From contig SKPV01000021.1 of assembly GCA_007119345.1 (NCBI GenBank), forward strand, positions 1 through 30,837: a stretch of 30,837 nucleotides of DNA. The letters run 5' to 3'. Made by a program: the position numbers and the translations under genes. The notes below the pieces were generated by a model. That model was not told the origin of the DNA. It saw only the letters and a list, made by a program, of their open reading frames with translations, and ran no database searches. Shown here piece after piece: positions 22,665 to 30,673 of this stretch. The stretch's first letter is position 1. Every line of letters starts with the position of its first letter. The stretch is from Halovivax sp. (GTDB lineage: Archaea; Halobacteriota; Halobacteria; Halobacteriales; Natrialbaceae).

Positions 22665-22948
22665 TCGAGTTCGGAACCGTAGAGCGCCTCGTCGATTTCG
22701 TCTTCAGCCACCGGGTCGCCCGACGGGGCCGTACCGGAGACGAGTCGATCGACCTCCTCCTCGGCCAACCCGCTCCACTCGTCACGGAACGAATCGATGA
22801 AATCGGCTTTCGAGTCGTACACGGTATCGACTGATCGATCCAGTAACTCCTATTGGGAAACTTTTGTCCCGGTCTGGAGCTTGATTTCGGCTTGGAGTCG
22901 CTTGAGACGATCTTTCGTCCCTTCGTTCATCTTCACCGAAGTGGGCAT
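22661..22948 (-). pseudogene. vapB: VapB-like antitoxin gene with an in-frame TAG
   Basis: From ATG 22948 the frame reads MPTSVKMNEGTKDRLKRLQA, an N-terminus like ribbon-helix-helix DNA-binding antitoxins. It reaches TAG at codon 33 (22852-22850) right after KVSQ. The same frame then continues without another stop for 62 codons (ELLDRSVDTVYDSKADFIDS to EIDEALYGSELE) and ends in a TGA that overlaps the toxin ATG. One C-to-T change in a CAG Gln codon explains the stop. The missing part would be the toxin-binding C-terminus, so as written only the 32-residue N-terminal peptide would be made. Overlap with the toxin start supports one operon. Confidence 0.7.
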
Positions 22949-23053
22949 ATCTACTAACAAACTGGGTGGCGTGGAAATCGTTTCTACCGGGTGGCTTTCG
23001 GCCTCGTCTTCGGCCGCGACGATTCGTTCTAACGGCAGTGAGGCCGTCACGAC

Positions 23054-23869
23054 TCACTCCGTCAGCCCGTACCCGCGTTCGAACAGGTAGACGTCGAACG
23101 CGAGGACCGCGACGGTGAGCCCCATCAGCGCGGCCAGCGCGGCCACCGGGATCACGTCGGCGTACACCTCCGGACCGATCGCGGCGAGGTCGGAGTAGCC
23201 GAGCATCCCGTAGCGGACGCCGTCGACCATCACGACCATCGGGTTCAGCAGGGAGGCGACTTGCGCGTAGGTGCCCAGCATCTCCAGCGAGTAAAAGACC
23301 GCGCCGAAGAACACCAACGGGCGCAGGATGAACTGGTTCATCACCGTGAGGTCGTCGAAGTCCCGCGCCGCGAGGCCGCCGATGATCCCGAGCGCGGCGA
23401 ACAGCGCCGAGATGGTGACCATGACGGCCACGAGGTAGGCGGCGTGCTCGACGGCGATCCCCCCGCTCTCGACCGTGAACGGGACGAACAGGAAGCCGAC
23501 GGCGGCGATGATGACGCCGACGACGAGCCCGCGGACGGCCGCCGCCCCGACGTAGGCCAGCACCATCTCGGCGTAGGACAGCGGCGAAGTGACGGTCTCG
23601 TGGATGTACTCGTTCCACCGGCCGTGGAAGATCGAGAACGAGGCGTTCTCGAAGGCGTTCGAGATGGTGCCGAGGACGATCAGCCCGGGCAGGATGAAGA
23701 GGATGTAGTCGAAGCCCGCGATCTGATCGATCCGTCCGCCCAGAATGACGCCGAAGACGGCGAAGTAGAGCACGTTCGTGATCGCCGGCGGCATGAAGGT
23801 GTTCTTGGGGCGGCGGACGAACCGCAGCACCTCCCGGCGAAAGAGCGTCCGGGCGCCGACGGTCCACAT
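23054..23869 (-). CDS. ABC-2 type exporter permease
   Basis: A 271-residue membrane protein with about six helices. It has the ABC-2 permease layout: a cytoplasmic N-terminus (RREVLRFVRRPKNTFMPPAI), the pattern GLIVLGTISNAFENASFSIF, then an amphipathic piece with RWNEYIHETVTSPLSYAEMV, and the late motif RDFDDLTVMNQFILRPLVFFGAVFY, typical of the family that includes drug and polysaccharide exporters. It overlaps the ATPase gene upstream (TGATG), so the two make one exporter. Substrate unknown. The family is close to the daunorubicin-resistance-type (DrrB) permeases, but that does not show drug transport. Confidence 0.88.
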   Translation of the reverse strand: MWTVGARTLFRREVLRFVRRPKNTFMPPAITNVLYFAVFGVILGGRIDQIAGFDYILFILPGLIVLGTISNAFENASFSIFHGRWNEYIHETVTSPLSYAEMVLAYVGAAAVRGLVVGVIIAAVGFLFVPFTVESGGIAVEHAAYLVAVMVTISALFAALGIIGGLAARDFDDLTVMNQFILRPLVFFGAVFYSLEMLGTYAQVASLLNPMVVMVDGVRYGMLGYSDLAAIGPEVYADVIPVAALAALMGLTVAVLAFDVYLFERGYGLTE

Positions 23870-24966
23870 CAGCGACTCCCCTCCGCGCGTTCGGCGTCCA
23901 CGCTATCACGATCGGCCGCGCCGCCGTCCGCGCCATCGCGTTCGGCCGCGCCGCCGTCCGTCCTCGCCTCCTCCGCTCGCGGTTCGTCGTCGCCGCTGAC
24001 CTCGTCGGCGCCGTCCGCGGCATCGCTCGCCGCCGACCGGGTCACCGTGCGGTCCTCGCTCCGGGTGAGGTCGACGAAGATCTCCTCCAGCGAGGCTCTC
24101 GAAATCTCGAGGTCGCGCACTTCGTGGCCCGTCGACCGAAGCTCGGCGAGCAGCTCCGGCGCGACCGCGCCGCCGTCGTCGACGCGGACCCGGAGCCGGT
24201 CGTCCTCGAGCTCCGATTCGAGGGCGTACTCGCCCAGCGTCAGCGCGGTCGCCGGCGCGGAATCGAGTCGAACGTCGATCGTGTCGGTCCCGCGGGCTTT
24301 GAGCTCGTCCGGCGTGGCGACCGTCACCGTCCGCCCCTCGTTCAAGATTGCGACCCGGTCACAGAGGCGCTCGGCCTCCTCGATGTAGTGAGTCGTCAGC
24401 AGCACCGTCGTCCCCTCCTCGTTCAGTTCGGTGACGAGCTCCCAGAGGTCCCGGCGGAGCTGGACGTCGACGCCCGCCGTGGGCTCGTCGAGGATCAGCA
24501 GATCCGGATCCGTGACCAGGGCGCGAGCGAGCAGCAGCCGGCGCTTCATTCCGCCCGAGAGCCAGTCGAATCGCTCGTCGCGCTTGTCGTAGATGCCCAC
24601 CCGCTTGAGCACCTCGTCCGCGCGCTCGGCGGCCTCGGCCTTCGGAATCCCGTGGTAGCCCGCTTTGTGCATCAAGACTTCCCGGATGGGGAAGAAGCGG
24701 TCCACGTTGAACTCCTGGGGCGCCAGCCCGATCGCGTCCCGCACCTCCCGATAGTCGTCCTCGACGTCGTACCCGAAGACGCGGGCCTCGCCGCCGGTCT
24801 TGCGCACGAGCCCGACCAGCGTCTCGATGAACGTCGTCTTCCCCGCCCCGTTCGGGCCGAGCAGTCCGAAGAACTCGCCCTCCTCGACGGTCAGCGACAG
24901 TCCCTGCAGCGCGCGCAACTCGCCGTACTCCTTGACGAGATCGCACGTCTCGATCGCCGGTGGCAT
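23869..24966 (-). CDS. ABC exporter ATPase (DrrA/CcmA type)
   Basis: A 365-residue ATPase for the permease that follows it. Walker A is GPNGAGKTT, the Q-loop region is IGLAPQEFNVDRFFPIREVL, the signature is LSGGMKRR, Walker B is LLILDEPTAGVD, and the switch region is LLTTHYIEEAE. After the nucleotide-binding domain comes the usual small C-terminal domain, ending in SLEEIFVDLTRSED. A further 60 residues are acidic and Ala/Gly-rich with a repeated DGGAAxRD unit, made by a 19-bp DNA repeat (23912-23930 and 23942-23960). That tail looks disordered and of recent origin. The pair is divergent from the R2lox-like gene. Confidence 0.92.
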   Translation of the reverse strand: MPPAIETCDLVKEYGELRALQGLSLTVEEGEFFGLLGPNGAGKTTFIETLVGLVRKTGGEARVFGYDVEDDYREVRDAIGLAPQEFNVDRFFPIREVLMHKAGYHGIPKAEAAERADEVLKRVGIYDKRDERFDWLSGGMKRRLLLARALVTDPDLLILDEPTAGVDVQLRRDLWELVTELNEEGTTVLLTTHYIEEAERLCDRVAILNEGRTVTVATPDELKARGTDTIDVRLDSAPATALTLGEYALESELEDDRLRVRVDDGGAVAPELLAELRSTGHEVRDLEISRASLEEIFVDLTRSEDRTVTRSAASDAADGADEVSGDDEPRAEEARTDGGAAERDGADGGAADRDSVDAERAEGSR

Positions 24967-25113
24967 GTCGCTCGCTCGGTGGTGACGGCGGTTAAGGGTG
25001 TTGTGGTTCGATCGTCGGGGGACCCGTCAGCCGCGTGGATTGCCGCCAGAAAGCGGCCAGCTCCGAGAACCGTACCGTCACGCCCCGATAAGTACCCGAA
25101 CGCCGTCGTCATC

Positions 25114-25123
25114 ACGCTTATCC
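25114..25123 (+). promoter_or_regulatory. TATA-like box of the R2lox-like gene
   Basis: The stretch acgcttatcc lies 23-32 bp before the ATG at 25146, in a 179-bp divergent spacer shared with the exporter ATPase. A ggagggg run at 25127-25133 could serve as a ribosome binding site if the transcript has a leader. Confidence 0.4.
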
Positions 25124-25145
25124 GGTCGGAGGGGATGGATGTGGT

Positions 25146-26078
25146 ATGGAACCGTCCTACACCCCGACAGCCGTGATGGATCGGGACTCGCGGTCGAATC
25201 GCTACTACCGGAACGCGGTCGAACGCCACTGGGATCCGGGCGAGATCGACCTGGGCCGGGATCTGGAGAACCTTCGCGCCTACGCCGAGGCGGCCGACTC
25301 GTTCGAGCGGGTGAACCTCGACGGAATCGTCAACGGGATCGCCAAGTTCGGCGCCGGCGAGGACGCGGTCACGGAGGACCTGGCTCCGCTGGCGGTCGTC
25401 CTCGACGACATCGACGACCAGCTGTTCCTGACGACGCAGCTCTACGAGGAGGCCAAGCACGCCGACTTCTTCGATCGCTACTGGCGGGAGGTCGTCTGGG
25501 GGCTCGAAGACCACCTCGGCTGGGAGCGATCCAGCCCGCGCGACGAGAAGTGGTTCAACGAGCCCTACGTCGAGCTGTTCGATCGCAACCGGCGGGCCCA
25601 GTACCGGCTCCTCGCCGACGACACGCCGGAAAATCTCGCGATCGCCTACTGCCACTACCACCTGACGGTCGAGGGGATCCTCGCCCAGACGGGCTACTTC
25701 GGCATGCAGCGCTCGTTCGGCGGCGACGCGTTCGAGGAGTTGCCCCACCTCCCGGGGCTCGTCGAGGGGTTCACGAAGATCCGCAGCGACGAGGGCCGCC
25801 ACGTCGGCTTCGGGATGAACCAGCTGAAGACGCTGGTCCAGGAGGAGGGCGTCGACTCGCGGCTCGTCGAGACCACCGTCGCCGACCTCCTGCCGCTCGT
25901 CCAGGGGATCACCGAGGACGACCGGTTCCAGCCCGAGGGCGACCCCGTCGGCATGGAGGAAGGCGAGCTCGCGGCGTACGCGATGGAAAAGCACGCCCAG
26001 CGCCTCGAACAGATCGCCGACGCCTCGGCGGAGATTCCGGACGTCGACGAGCTCGTCTCCCTCGAGAGCGACGACTGA
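25146..26078 (+). CDS. R2-like ligand-binding oxidase / ribonucleotide reductase beta-like di-metal protein
   Basis: A 310-residue ferritin-like four-helix protein. The metal-site pattern reads: acidic residue in AGEDAVTED (E72/D73), E102 and H105 in EEAKH, E176 in YHLTVEG, and E216 and H219 in DEGRH. The spacing matches R2lox proteins (Mn/Fe oxidases known from mycobacteria and Geobacillus) better than the class I R2 subunits. Val75 and Tyr171 sit where R2lox has its Val-Tyr ether cross-link. By that alignment the first ligand is Asp73, where R2lox has Glu. No ribonucleotide reductase alpha gene is in the window, which favours R2lox. The opening ERHWDPGEIDL also fits R2lox. The physiological substrate of the family is unknown. 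Confidence 0.8.
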   Translation: MEPSYTPTAVMDRDSRSNRYYRNAVERHWDPGEIDLGRDLENLRAYAEAADSFERVNLDGIVNGIAKFGAGEDAVTEDLAPLAVVLDDIDDQLFLTTQLYEEAKHADFFDRYWREVVWGLEDHLGWERSSPRDEKWFNEPYVELFDRNRRAQYRLLADDTPENLAIAYCHYHLTVEGILAQTGYFGMQRSFGGDAFEELPHLPGLVEGFTKIRSDEGRHVGFGMNQLKTLVQEEGVDSRLVETTVADLLPLVQGITEDDRFQPEGDPVGMEEGELAAYAMEKHAQRLEQIADASAEIPDVDELVSLESDD

Positions 26079-26207
26079 GCCGGGCGGGTCGGACGCGTCG
26101 GCTCACCGCGGATCGCCCGCTCACCGCGGCGCGGGGTCCCGAACGCGCTGCGGTCCCGAACGCGGCAGGCGATCGTCACCGGTGCCGGCAGTCCCGGCGC
26201 GTGTCAG

Positions 26208-26219
26208 TAGAATTTTTAC
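26208..26219 (+). promoter_or_regulatory. TATA-like box of the leucine-dehydrogenase-like gene
   Basis: The stretch tagaatttttac lies 22-33 bp before the ATG at 26241, fitting a leaderless transcript. It is the most AT-rich spot in an otherwise GC-rich 162-bp spacer. The rest of that spacer has short direct repeats (gctcaccgcg and ggtcccgaacgcg, twice each). Confidence 0.5.
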
Positions 26220-26240
26220 CTTGAGCGCAAAGGTTATCCC

Positions 26241-27299
26241 ATGGTATTCGACGCGCTCGACGACGGGGGGCACGAACAGGTATCGTACTTTTCGGACCCC
26301 GAGACGGGCCTGCAGAGCATCGTCGCCATCCACGACACGACGCTCGGGCCGGGGCTCGGGGGGACGCGCATCCTCGACTACGAGTCCGAGGACGCGGCCC
26401 TCGAGGACGTGCTGCGGCTCTCCGGCGCGATGACGTTGAAAGCGGCCGCGGCCGACCTCGACCTCGGCGGCGCGAAAGCGGTGATCCTCGGCGACCCGGC
26501 GGAGATCAAGACCGAGGCGCTTCTCGAAGCGTACGGCCGCGCCGTCGAGTGCCTGGGCGGTCGGTACATCACCTCCGTCGACGTCAACTCGGGGGTCGAC
26601 GACATGGAGATCGTCCGACGGACGACCGATCACGTGGTCGGCCTCCGCGACGGCCTCGGCGACCCGTCGCCGATCACCGCGACGGGCGTTCTGGCGGGAA
26701 TCCGCGCCTGCGTCGAACACGAGTACGGGGCCGACTCGCTCGACGACGTCGAAGTGGTCGTCCAGGGACTCGGGAAGGTCGGCTCGGCGCTCGCGTCCGA
26801 CCTCATCGCGCGCGGGGCCGCCGTGACGATCTCCGACGTGAGCGAGGACAACGTCGAGCGATTCCTCGCCGAGCACGACGCCGACGTCGTCGCGCCGGAC
26901 GCCGTCTACGACGAACCTTGCGACGTCTTCGCCCCCTGTGCCATCGGCGGCGTCGTCAACGACGAGACGGTCTCCCGATTCGACTGCGACGTCGTCGCCG
27001 GCGCCGCGAACAACGTCCTGGCGGAGCGCCGTCACGCCGGCGCCCTCGCCGACCGCGGAATCCTGTACGCCCCGGACTACGTGATCAACGCCGGCGGGCT
27101 CATCACCGTCGCCGAGGAACACCGCGGCGGGAACCGGGAGACCGCGTTCGAGCGCGCGAAGGCCATCCAGGATCGGCTGCTCTCGATGATCGAGCGCGCA
27201 GAGGACGCGGGGACGACGGTCCTCCAGGCTGCCGACGACTACGCGAACGAGCGAATCGAGCGCGGCGAGAGAACGACGCCGGCCGTCGCGGGCGACTGA
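26241..27299 (+). CDS. Glu/Leu/Phe/Val dehydrogenase family protein, closest in pattern to leucine dehydrogenase
   Basis: A 352-residue NAD(P)-linked amino-acid dehydrogenase, which would convert an L-amino acid to its 2-oxo acid and ammonia. The size and the opening HDTTLGPGLGGTRI match leucine/phenylalanine dehydrogenases, not the longer glutamate enzymes. Catalytic-site residues are Lys67 in MTLKAA, Lys79 and Asp114 in SVDVN, corresponding to K68, K80 and D115 of bacillary leucine dehydrogenase. The Rossmann motif is GLGKVG (176-181). Two motif details differ from common members: GGAK instead of GGGK, and SVDVNS instead of AEDVGT. The substrate could therefore differ from leucine. It stands alone with its own promoter, next to a convergent GNAT gene. 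Confidence 0.85.
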   Translation: MVFDALDDGGHEQVSYFSDPETGLQSIVAIHDTTLGPGLGGTRILDYESEDAALEDVLRLSGAMTLKAAAADLDLGGAKAVILGDPAEIKTEALLEAYGRAVECLGGRYITSVDVNSGVDDMEIVRRTTDHVVGLRDGLGDPSPITATGVLAGIRACVEHEYGADSLDDVEVVVQGLGKVGSALASDLIARGAAVTISDVSEDNVERFLAEHDADVVAPDAVYDEPCDVFAPCAIGGVVNDETVSRFDCDVVAGAANNVLAERRHAGALADRGILYAPDYVINAGGLITVAEEHRGGNRETAFERAKAIQDRLLSMIERAEDAGTTVLQAADDYANERIERGERTTPAVAGD

Positions 27300-27325
27300 T
27301 TCGCGCCCGCCCCCCGGTGTGACGG

Positions 27326-28153
27326 TTACAGGTGCGAGCGGTCGTAGGACTCCTTCGATCGCTCCGCGTGGGAGTTGGCGCAGTTCGAGCACTCGAGGCG
27401 TTCCATCTCGTCCATCTCGACGTCGAGGGACCCGCAGTTGCTGCAGTAGTACCCGAACTGGTCCGCGCGCCCTTCGTCCGCGTAGGCGGCGTAGAACGGC
27501 GCTGCCGTCCCGGATTCCTCCTCGTCTCTCTCCACGAACGCCTCGTCGCCGTCGTCCGTGGTCACGACGGGCGTGCCGTCCTCGAGCGCCGCCTCGGGGA
27601 AGTCGACGTCCTCGTCGGTGGACGGCTCCTCGATCGCCACTTCTTCGAGGTCGCCGTCCGCGTCGGGGTCCGCGTAGACGGCGGACACGACCGACTCGTC
27701 GGCGAGTTCGATCGATCGCTCGCCCTCGCGGACGAGATCGAATCGCTCGACCCACTGGTGGCCTTCCGTGTTCGCTTCGAGGACGGTCGCCCTGATCCGC
27801 TCGGCGCCACCGTCTCGAAGCGCCTCGGTCGCGGCCTCGAAAAGCGACGTGCCGAGTCCCCGGCCGCGGTGCTCGGGATCGACGAGCAGCCAGCTCACCT
27901 CGCCCCACTCGCCGTCCACCGATCCGCTGACGACGCCCGCGATCGTCGACTCGCCGCCGTCGACGTCCGCTTCGCCGACGAGGAGGACGGACGACTGGTC
28001 GTCGAGGCGACCTTCGAGCGTGTCGTCGGCGAACTGCTCGTCCGCGATCGCGTCGATCCGGGCCGGGCTGAGGCCGTAGGAGGTCGTCATGGCGCTGTCG
28101 GCGACCTCGCGAATCCGGCCCGTCTCGTCGGGCTCGGGTTCTCGAATCTCCAT
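27326..28153 (-). CDS. GNAT acetyltransferase with a C-terminal zinc ribbon
   Basis: A 275-residue two-domain protein. Residues of about 1-165 form a GNAT fold with the acetyl-CoA loop RGRGLG (96-101) after the strand EVSWLLVDPEH. An acidic linker of about 60 residues follows (VAIEEPSTDEDVDFPEAALE and on). The C-terminus is a zinc ribbon with CSNC at 237-240 and CSNC at 255-258. The ribbon may bind the target protein or nucleic acid. Haloarchaea have many GNAT enzymes for protein N-terminal or Lys acetylation, but the target here is unknown. It ends 27 bp past the stop of the dehydrogenase gene (convergent). Confidence 0.85.
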   Translation of the reverse strand: MEIREPEPDETGRIREVADSAMTTSYGLSPARIDAIADEQFADDTLEGRLDDQSSVLLVGEADVDGGESTIAGVVSGSVDGEWGEVSWLLVDPEHRGRGLGTSLFEAATEALRDGGAERIRATVLEANTEGHQWVERFDLVREGERSIELADESVVSAVYADPDADGDLEEVAIEEPSTDEDVDFPEAALEDGTPVVTTDDGDEAFVERDEEESGTAAPFYAAYADEGRADQFGYYCSNCGSLDVEMDEMERLECSNCANSHAERSKESYDRSHL

Positions 28154-28200
28154 GCACGCGTCTCGCCCGGACGAGGGAAAAGCTGGCTGCCGGCAGACTC

Positions 28201-28270
28201 GTGCGCGGGATCGCCGCCGCGAGGCTGGTGGGAGGTGCCGCCGGGAGTGTGGTGCGCGGGAGCGCCGCCG
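28201..28270. repeat. GC-rich spacer with short direct repeats
   Basis: A 19-bp sequence starting gtgcgcggg and ending cgccgccg occurs at 28201-28219 and again at 28252-28270 with one mismatch. The word gctgccgg recurs three times in the same 173-bp spacer between the GNAT and deacetylase genes. No gene is visible. It resembles the other decayed tandem duplications between genes in this window. Confidence 0.5.
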
Positions 28271-28326
28271 GCTGCCGGGAGCCTGGAGCGAGGCGGTAAC
28301 CGGCTGCCGGTCCCGGCGGATCCGGG

Positions 28327-29145
28327 CTAGGCCCCCGGATCGAACTCGCGGGCGACCTCACCGCACGTGGCGAACGTCACGTCGTCCATCTCGAGGACGT
28401 CGGCGAGGAACGCCTCGAACTCGGCGACGAACGGCGCCCGGCCGGCACACTGCGGGTGCAAGAGCAGCGTGAAGACGCCCTCATCGACGCGTTCGCGCAT
28501 CCAGTCGAGATCGGTTCGCCACCGTTCGAAGACCGCCGGCTCCTCGCCGTAGGCGACCCACTCCGGCCCGGAGACGACCGGGAACAGCTGCATCCAGTCG
28601 TCGCGGTGCCAGACGAGTGGCACCTCCACGATCCCGGTCTCTCGACCCGGCTCGTACGGCGCGTCGAGGTCGAGGGTCGCACCCGTTCGCAGGCGGTACG
28701 GCCGGAAGTCGCGGACGCCCTCGCTCGAGTCCCACCCGAAGCCGAACTCCTCGAGGAGTTCGACCGTCCGCGGGGAGAAGCCGCCGTCGGGCGCGCGGAA
28801 GCCGTCCGGCTTCTCGCCGGTCAGGTCGTAGAGGGCGTCGATTCCTCGCACGAAATCCGCGCGCTCCTCGGCCGGCGAGAGCGTCGGCAGCGCCTCGTGG
28901 CTCCAGCCGTGGTGGGCGATCTCGTGGCCGTCGTCGTGGACGCGCCCCGCGACCTCGGGGAAGCTCTCGGCCGTGTGGCCCGGGACGAACCAGGTCGACG
29001 GAACCTCGTACCGGTCGTGGAGGTCGAGCAACCGCGGCGCGGCCGTCTCGGCGCCGTAGACGCCCCACGAGGCGAAACCCGGCCGTCCCTGGGCGAGCCA
29101 CGCCGCCACCGCGTCGAAGTCGTAGGTGAGACAGACCCTGTGCAC
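28327..29145 (-). CDS. Polysaccharide deacetylase family protein (NodB fold)
   Basis: A 272-residue metal-dependent carbohydrate-esterase-4-type hydrolase. Motif 1 is TYDFD (7-11) with the metal and base Asp pair, motif 2 is HHGWSH (H79 and H83), and motif 3 is RAPDGGFS. A late VFTLLLHPQCAG corresponds to the motif with the catalytic His. The SWGVYGAE near the start and the general pattern resemble the PuuE/polysaccharide-deacetylase subgroup, which includes allantoinase-like hydrolases as well as sugar N-deacetylases. It could therefore act on an amide such as a purine breakdown product. No signal peptide is seen, so it is probably cytoplasmic. The start is GTG at 29145; no ATG fits. Confidence 0.85.
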   Translation of the reverse strand: MHRVCLTYDFDAVAAWLAQGRPGFASWGVYGAETAAPRLLDLHDRYEVPSTWFVPGHTAESFPEVAGRVHDDGHEIAHHGWSHEALPTLSPAEERADFVRGIDALYDLTGEKPDGFRAPDGGFSPRTVELLEEFGFGWDSSEGVRDFRPYRLRTGATLDLDAPYEPGRETGIVEVPLVWHRDDWMQLFPVVSGPEWVAYGEEPAVFERWRTDLDWMRERVDEGVFTLLLHPQCAGRAPFVAEFEAFLADVLEMDDVTFATCGEVAREFDPGA

Positions 29146-29252
29146 GCCGGGCTCAACGGGGGCTCGCGGGTAAGGCTTTCCGCCCGGGGGTGGACGACGC
29201 GGCGCCGACGCGCAGCCGTGACGTTTACCGTCGTCGCCTCGTTGGCCGAGTC

Positions 29253-30062
29253 ATGTCCGAATTTTGCGCGTTCGTTTCCGCGGACGTCGAAGGCGTGAGC
29301 GGCTACGGCGGTGAAGACGACGACGAACCCGAAGCCGGGCGGGCGATGGTCGCCGACGTGAACGCGGCCGTCGAGGGCCTCCTCGCGGCAGAGCCCGACG
29401 CGACCGTCACCGTGGCCGACGCCCACGGGTCGAAGCTGACCGTCGACCCCGCCGCCTTGCACGACCGGGCCTCGCTCGTCCGCGGCGGCCCGCGCCCGAA
29501 CGGCATGGTCGACGGCGTTCCGGACGACGCGGACCTCGCCGTCCTCGTCGGCTTTCACGACCGACCCGGAACCGGCGGCTTCCTCGAGCACACGTTCTCG
29601 GGATCGCTCGCCGACGTCCGACTCGACGGCCGCTCCGTCGGCGAAGTGGAACTCGACGCGGCGCTGCTCGGCGATCTGGGAGTCCCCGTCGCGCTGGTGA
29701 CCGGCGACGACGTCCTCGGCGAGACGGTCGCGGCGCGGCTCCCGGCCGCCCGGTACGTCGCGACGAAGTCCGCGCGCGGATTCGCCGCGGCGCGGTGTCG
29801 GCCCCCGGCCGAGGCGCGCGAGGAGATCCGCGAGGCCGCGAGGGACGCGGCGGCCGACCCGCCGAAGGCGGTCGAGCGGCCCGTTCCGATCGATCCGCCG
29901 CTCCGCGTCGCCGTCGACTTCGTGCGGGCCGAGTACGCGGACGTCGCGACGCTCTGGCCCGGCGTCGAACGAGGCGCCGATAGCCGGACCGCGGTTCGCG
30001 AGGCGATCGACGTCACGGAAGCCTATCGCTTCGTCCGCGGCGCGAGCAAGCTCTCCGTTTGA
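29253..30062 (+). CDS. dppA: D-aminopeptidase of the M55 (DppA) family
   Basis: A 269-residue zinc peptidase. Residues match the Bacillus DppA active site in order: Asp11 and Glu13 in SADVEG, His58 in DAHG, His102 in GFHD, His113 in EHTFSG, and Glu131 in GEVELDAALLG, equivalent to D8, E10, H60, H104, H115 and E133. DppA releases N-terminal D-amino acids from short peptides, and in Bacillus it is the first gene of the dipeptide transporter operon. Here it stands about 14 kb from the Dpp-type importer and is divergent from the deacetylase gene. I chose the ATG at 29253, since it begins the family's first strand; the frame open from 29190 adds non-family sequence. Confidence 0.88.
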   Translation: MSEFCAFVSADVEGVSGYGGEDDDEPEAGRAMVADVNAAVEGLLAAEPDATVTVADAHGSKLTVDPAALHDRASLVRGGPRPNGMVDGVPDDADLAVLVGFHDRPGTGGFLEHTFSGSLADVRLDGRSVGEVELDAALLGDLGVPVALVTGDDVLGETVAARLPAARYVATKSARGFAAARCRPPAEAREEIREAARDAAADPPKAVERPVPIDPPLRVAVDFVRAEYADVATLWPGVERGADSRTAVREAIDVTEAYRFVRGASKLSV

Positions 30063-30070
30063 GTTCGGGA

Positions 30071-30559
30071 CTACGCCGGCTCCTCGTCGGTCCAGTAGTC
30101 GACGCCGTCCGCGAGCCGGTAGTAGCCGTGGACGTCCCGCTCGCCGTCGCCGCCGGGCGGCGAGCCGGCGAAGACGCCGACCTTCTCCGAGTCGGGGTAG
30201 ACCGTCACGTCCGGCTCGTTCATCGTCGAGAGCAGCAGGTATCGAAGCGCTCCGGGCGAATCGTTGACGACCCGGTGGGCGCCGCGCTCCCCCGCCGGCA
30301 GGGCGACGTAGTCGCCCGATTCGAGCGCTAATTCGTCACCGTCGAGTCGGAGCGTGCCGGCTCCCTCGAGGACGAACAGCGCCTCCTCGTTGCCCGCGTG
30401 GTAGTGGTACGGCCAGGATCGCTTCTCCGCCGGGAGCTCGTAGAGGCTACAGCCGATCTCGTCGCCGCCCGCGGCCGCGCCGAGCCGTTTGCGCTTCCAC
30501 TCGCTCCCGCCGCGTTCGAGCGTCTCCCACTCGAGCTCCGCCGCGTTCGTCTTGGCCAT
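30071..30559 (-). CDS. Cupin domain protein with long C-terminal tail
   Basis: A 162-residue cupin. Motif 1 is PYHYHAGNEEALFVLEGAG with H52, H54 and E58/E59; motif 2 is SGDYVALPAGERGAHRVVN with H95. The barrel is followed by a conserved-looking tail, LSTMNEPDVTVYPDSEKVGV and onward to DYWTDEEP, typical of a group of small cupins found across bacteria and archaea that are annotated only by domain. Metal and substrate are unknown. It converges with the D-aminopeptidase gene, with only 8 bp between the stops. A gcatttttcgc stretch about 30 bp before its ATG on the minus strand may be its TATA box. Confidence 0.83.
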   Translation of the reverse strand: MAKTNAAELEWETLERGGSEWKRKRLGAAAGGDEIGCSLYELPAEKRSWPYHYHAGNEEALFVLEGAGTLRLDGDELALESGDYVALPAGERGAHRVVNDSPGALRYLLLSTMNEPDVTVYPDSEKVGVFAGSPPGGDGERDVHGYYRLADGVDYWTDEEPA

Positions 30560-30673
30560 ACGTACCGATCTCGAGCCAGCGAAAAATGCCTTCCGTGGGC
30601 GGTGCCTTCCGTGGATGGTGAACGGGCCGCCTCACGCAACCGCGGCGGGCACCGGGAGACGGCGGCCCAGGAC

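Noticed and set aside
22850..22852. TAG in the antitoxin gene read as pyrrolysine
   Set aside because: One isolated TAG in a locus whose partner is also broken is better explained by mutation. No pyrrolysine genes are in the window, and the upstream context reads as a Gln pair.
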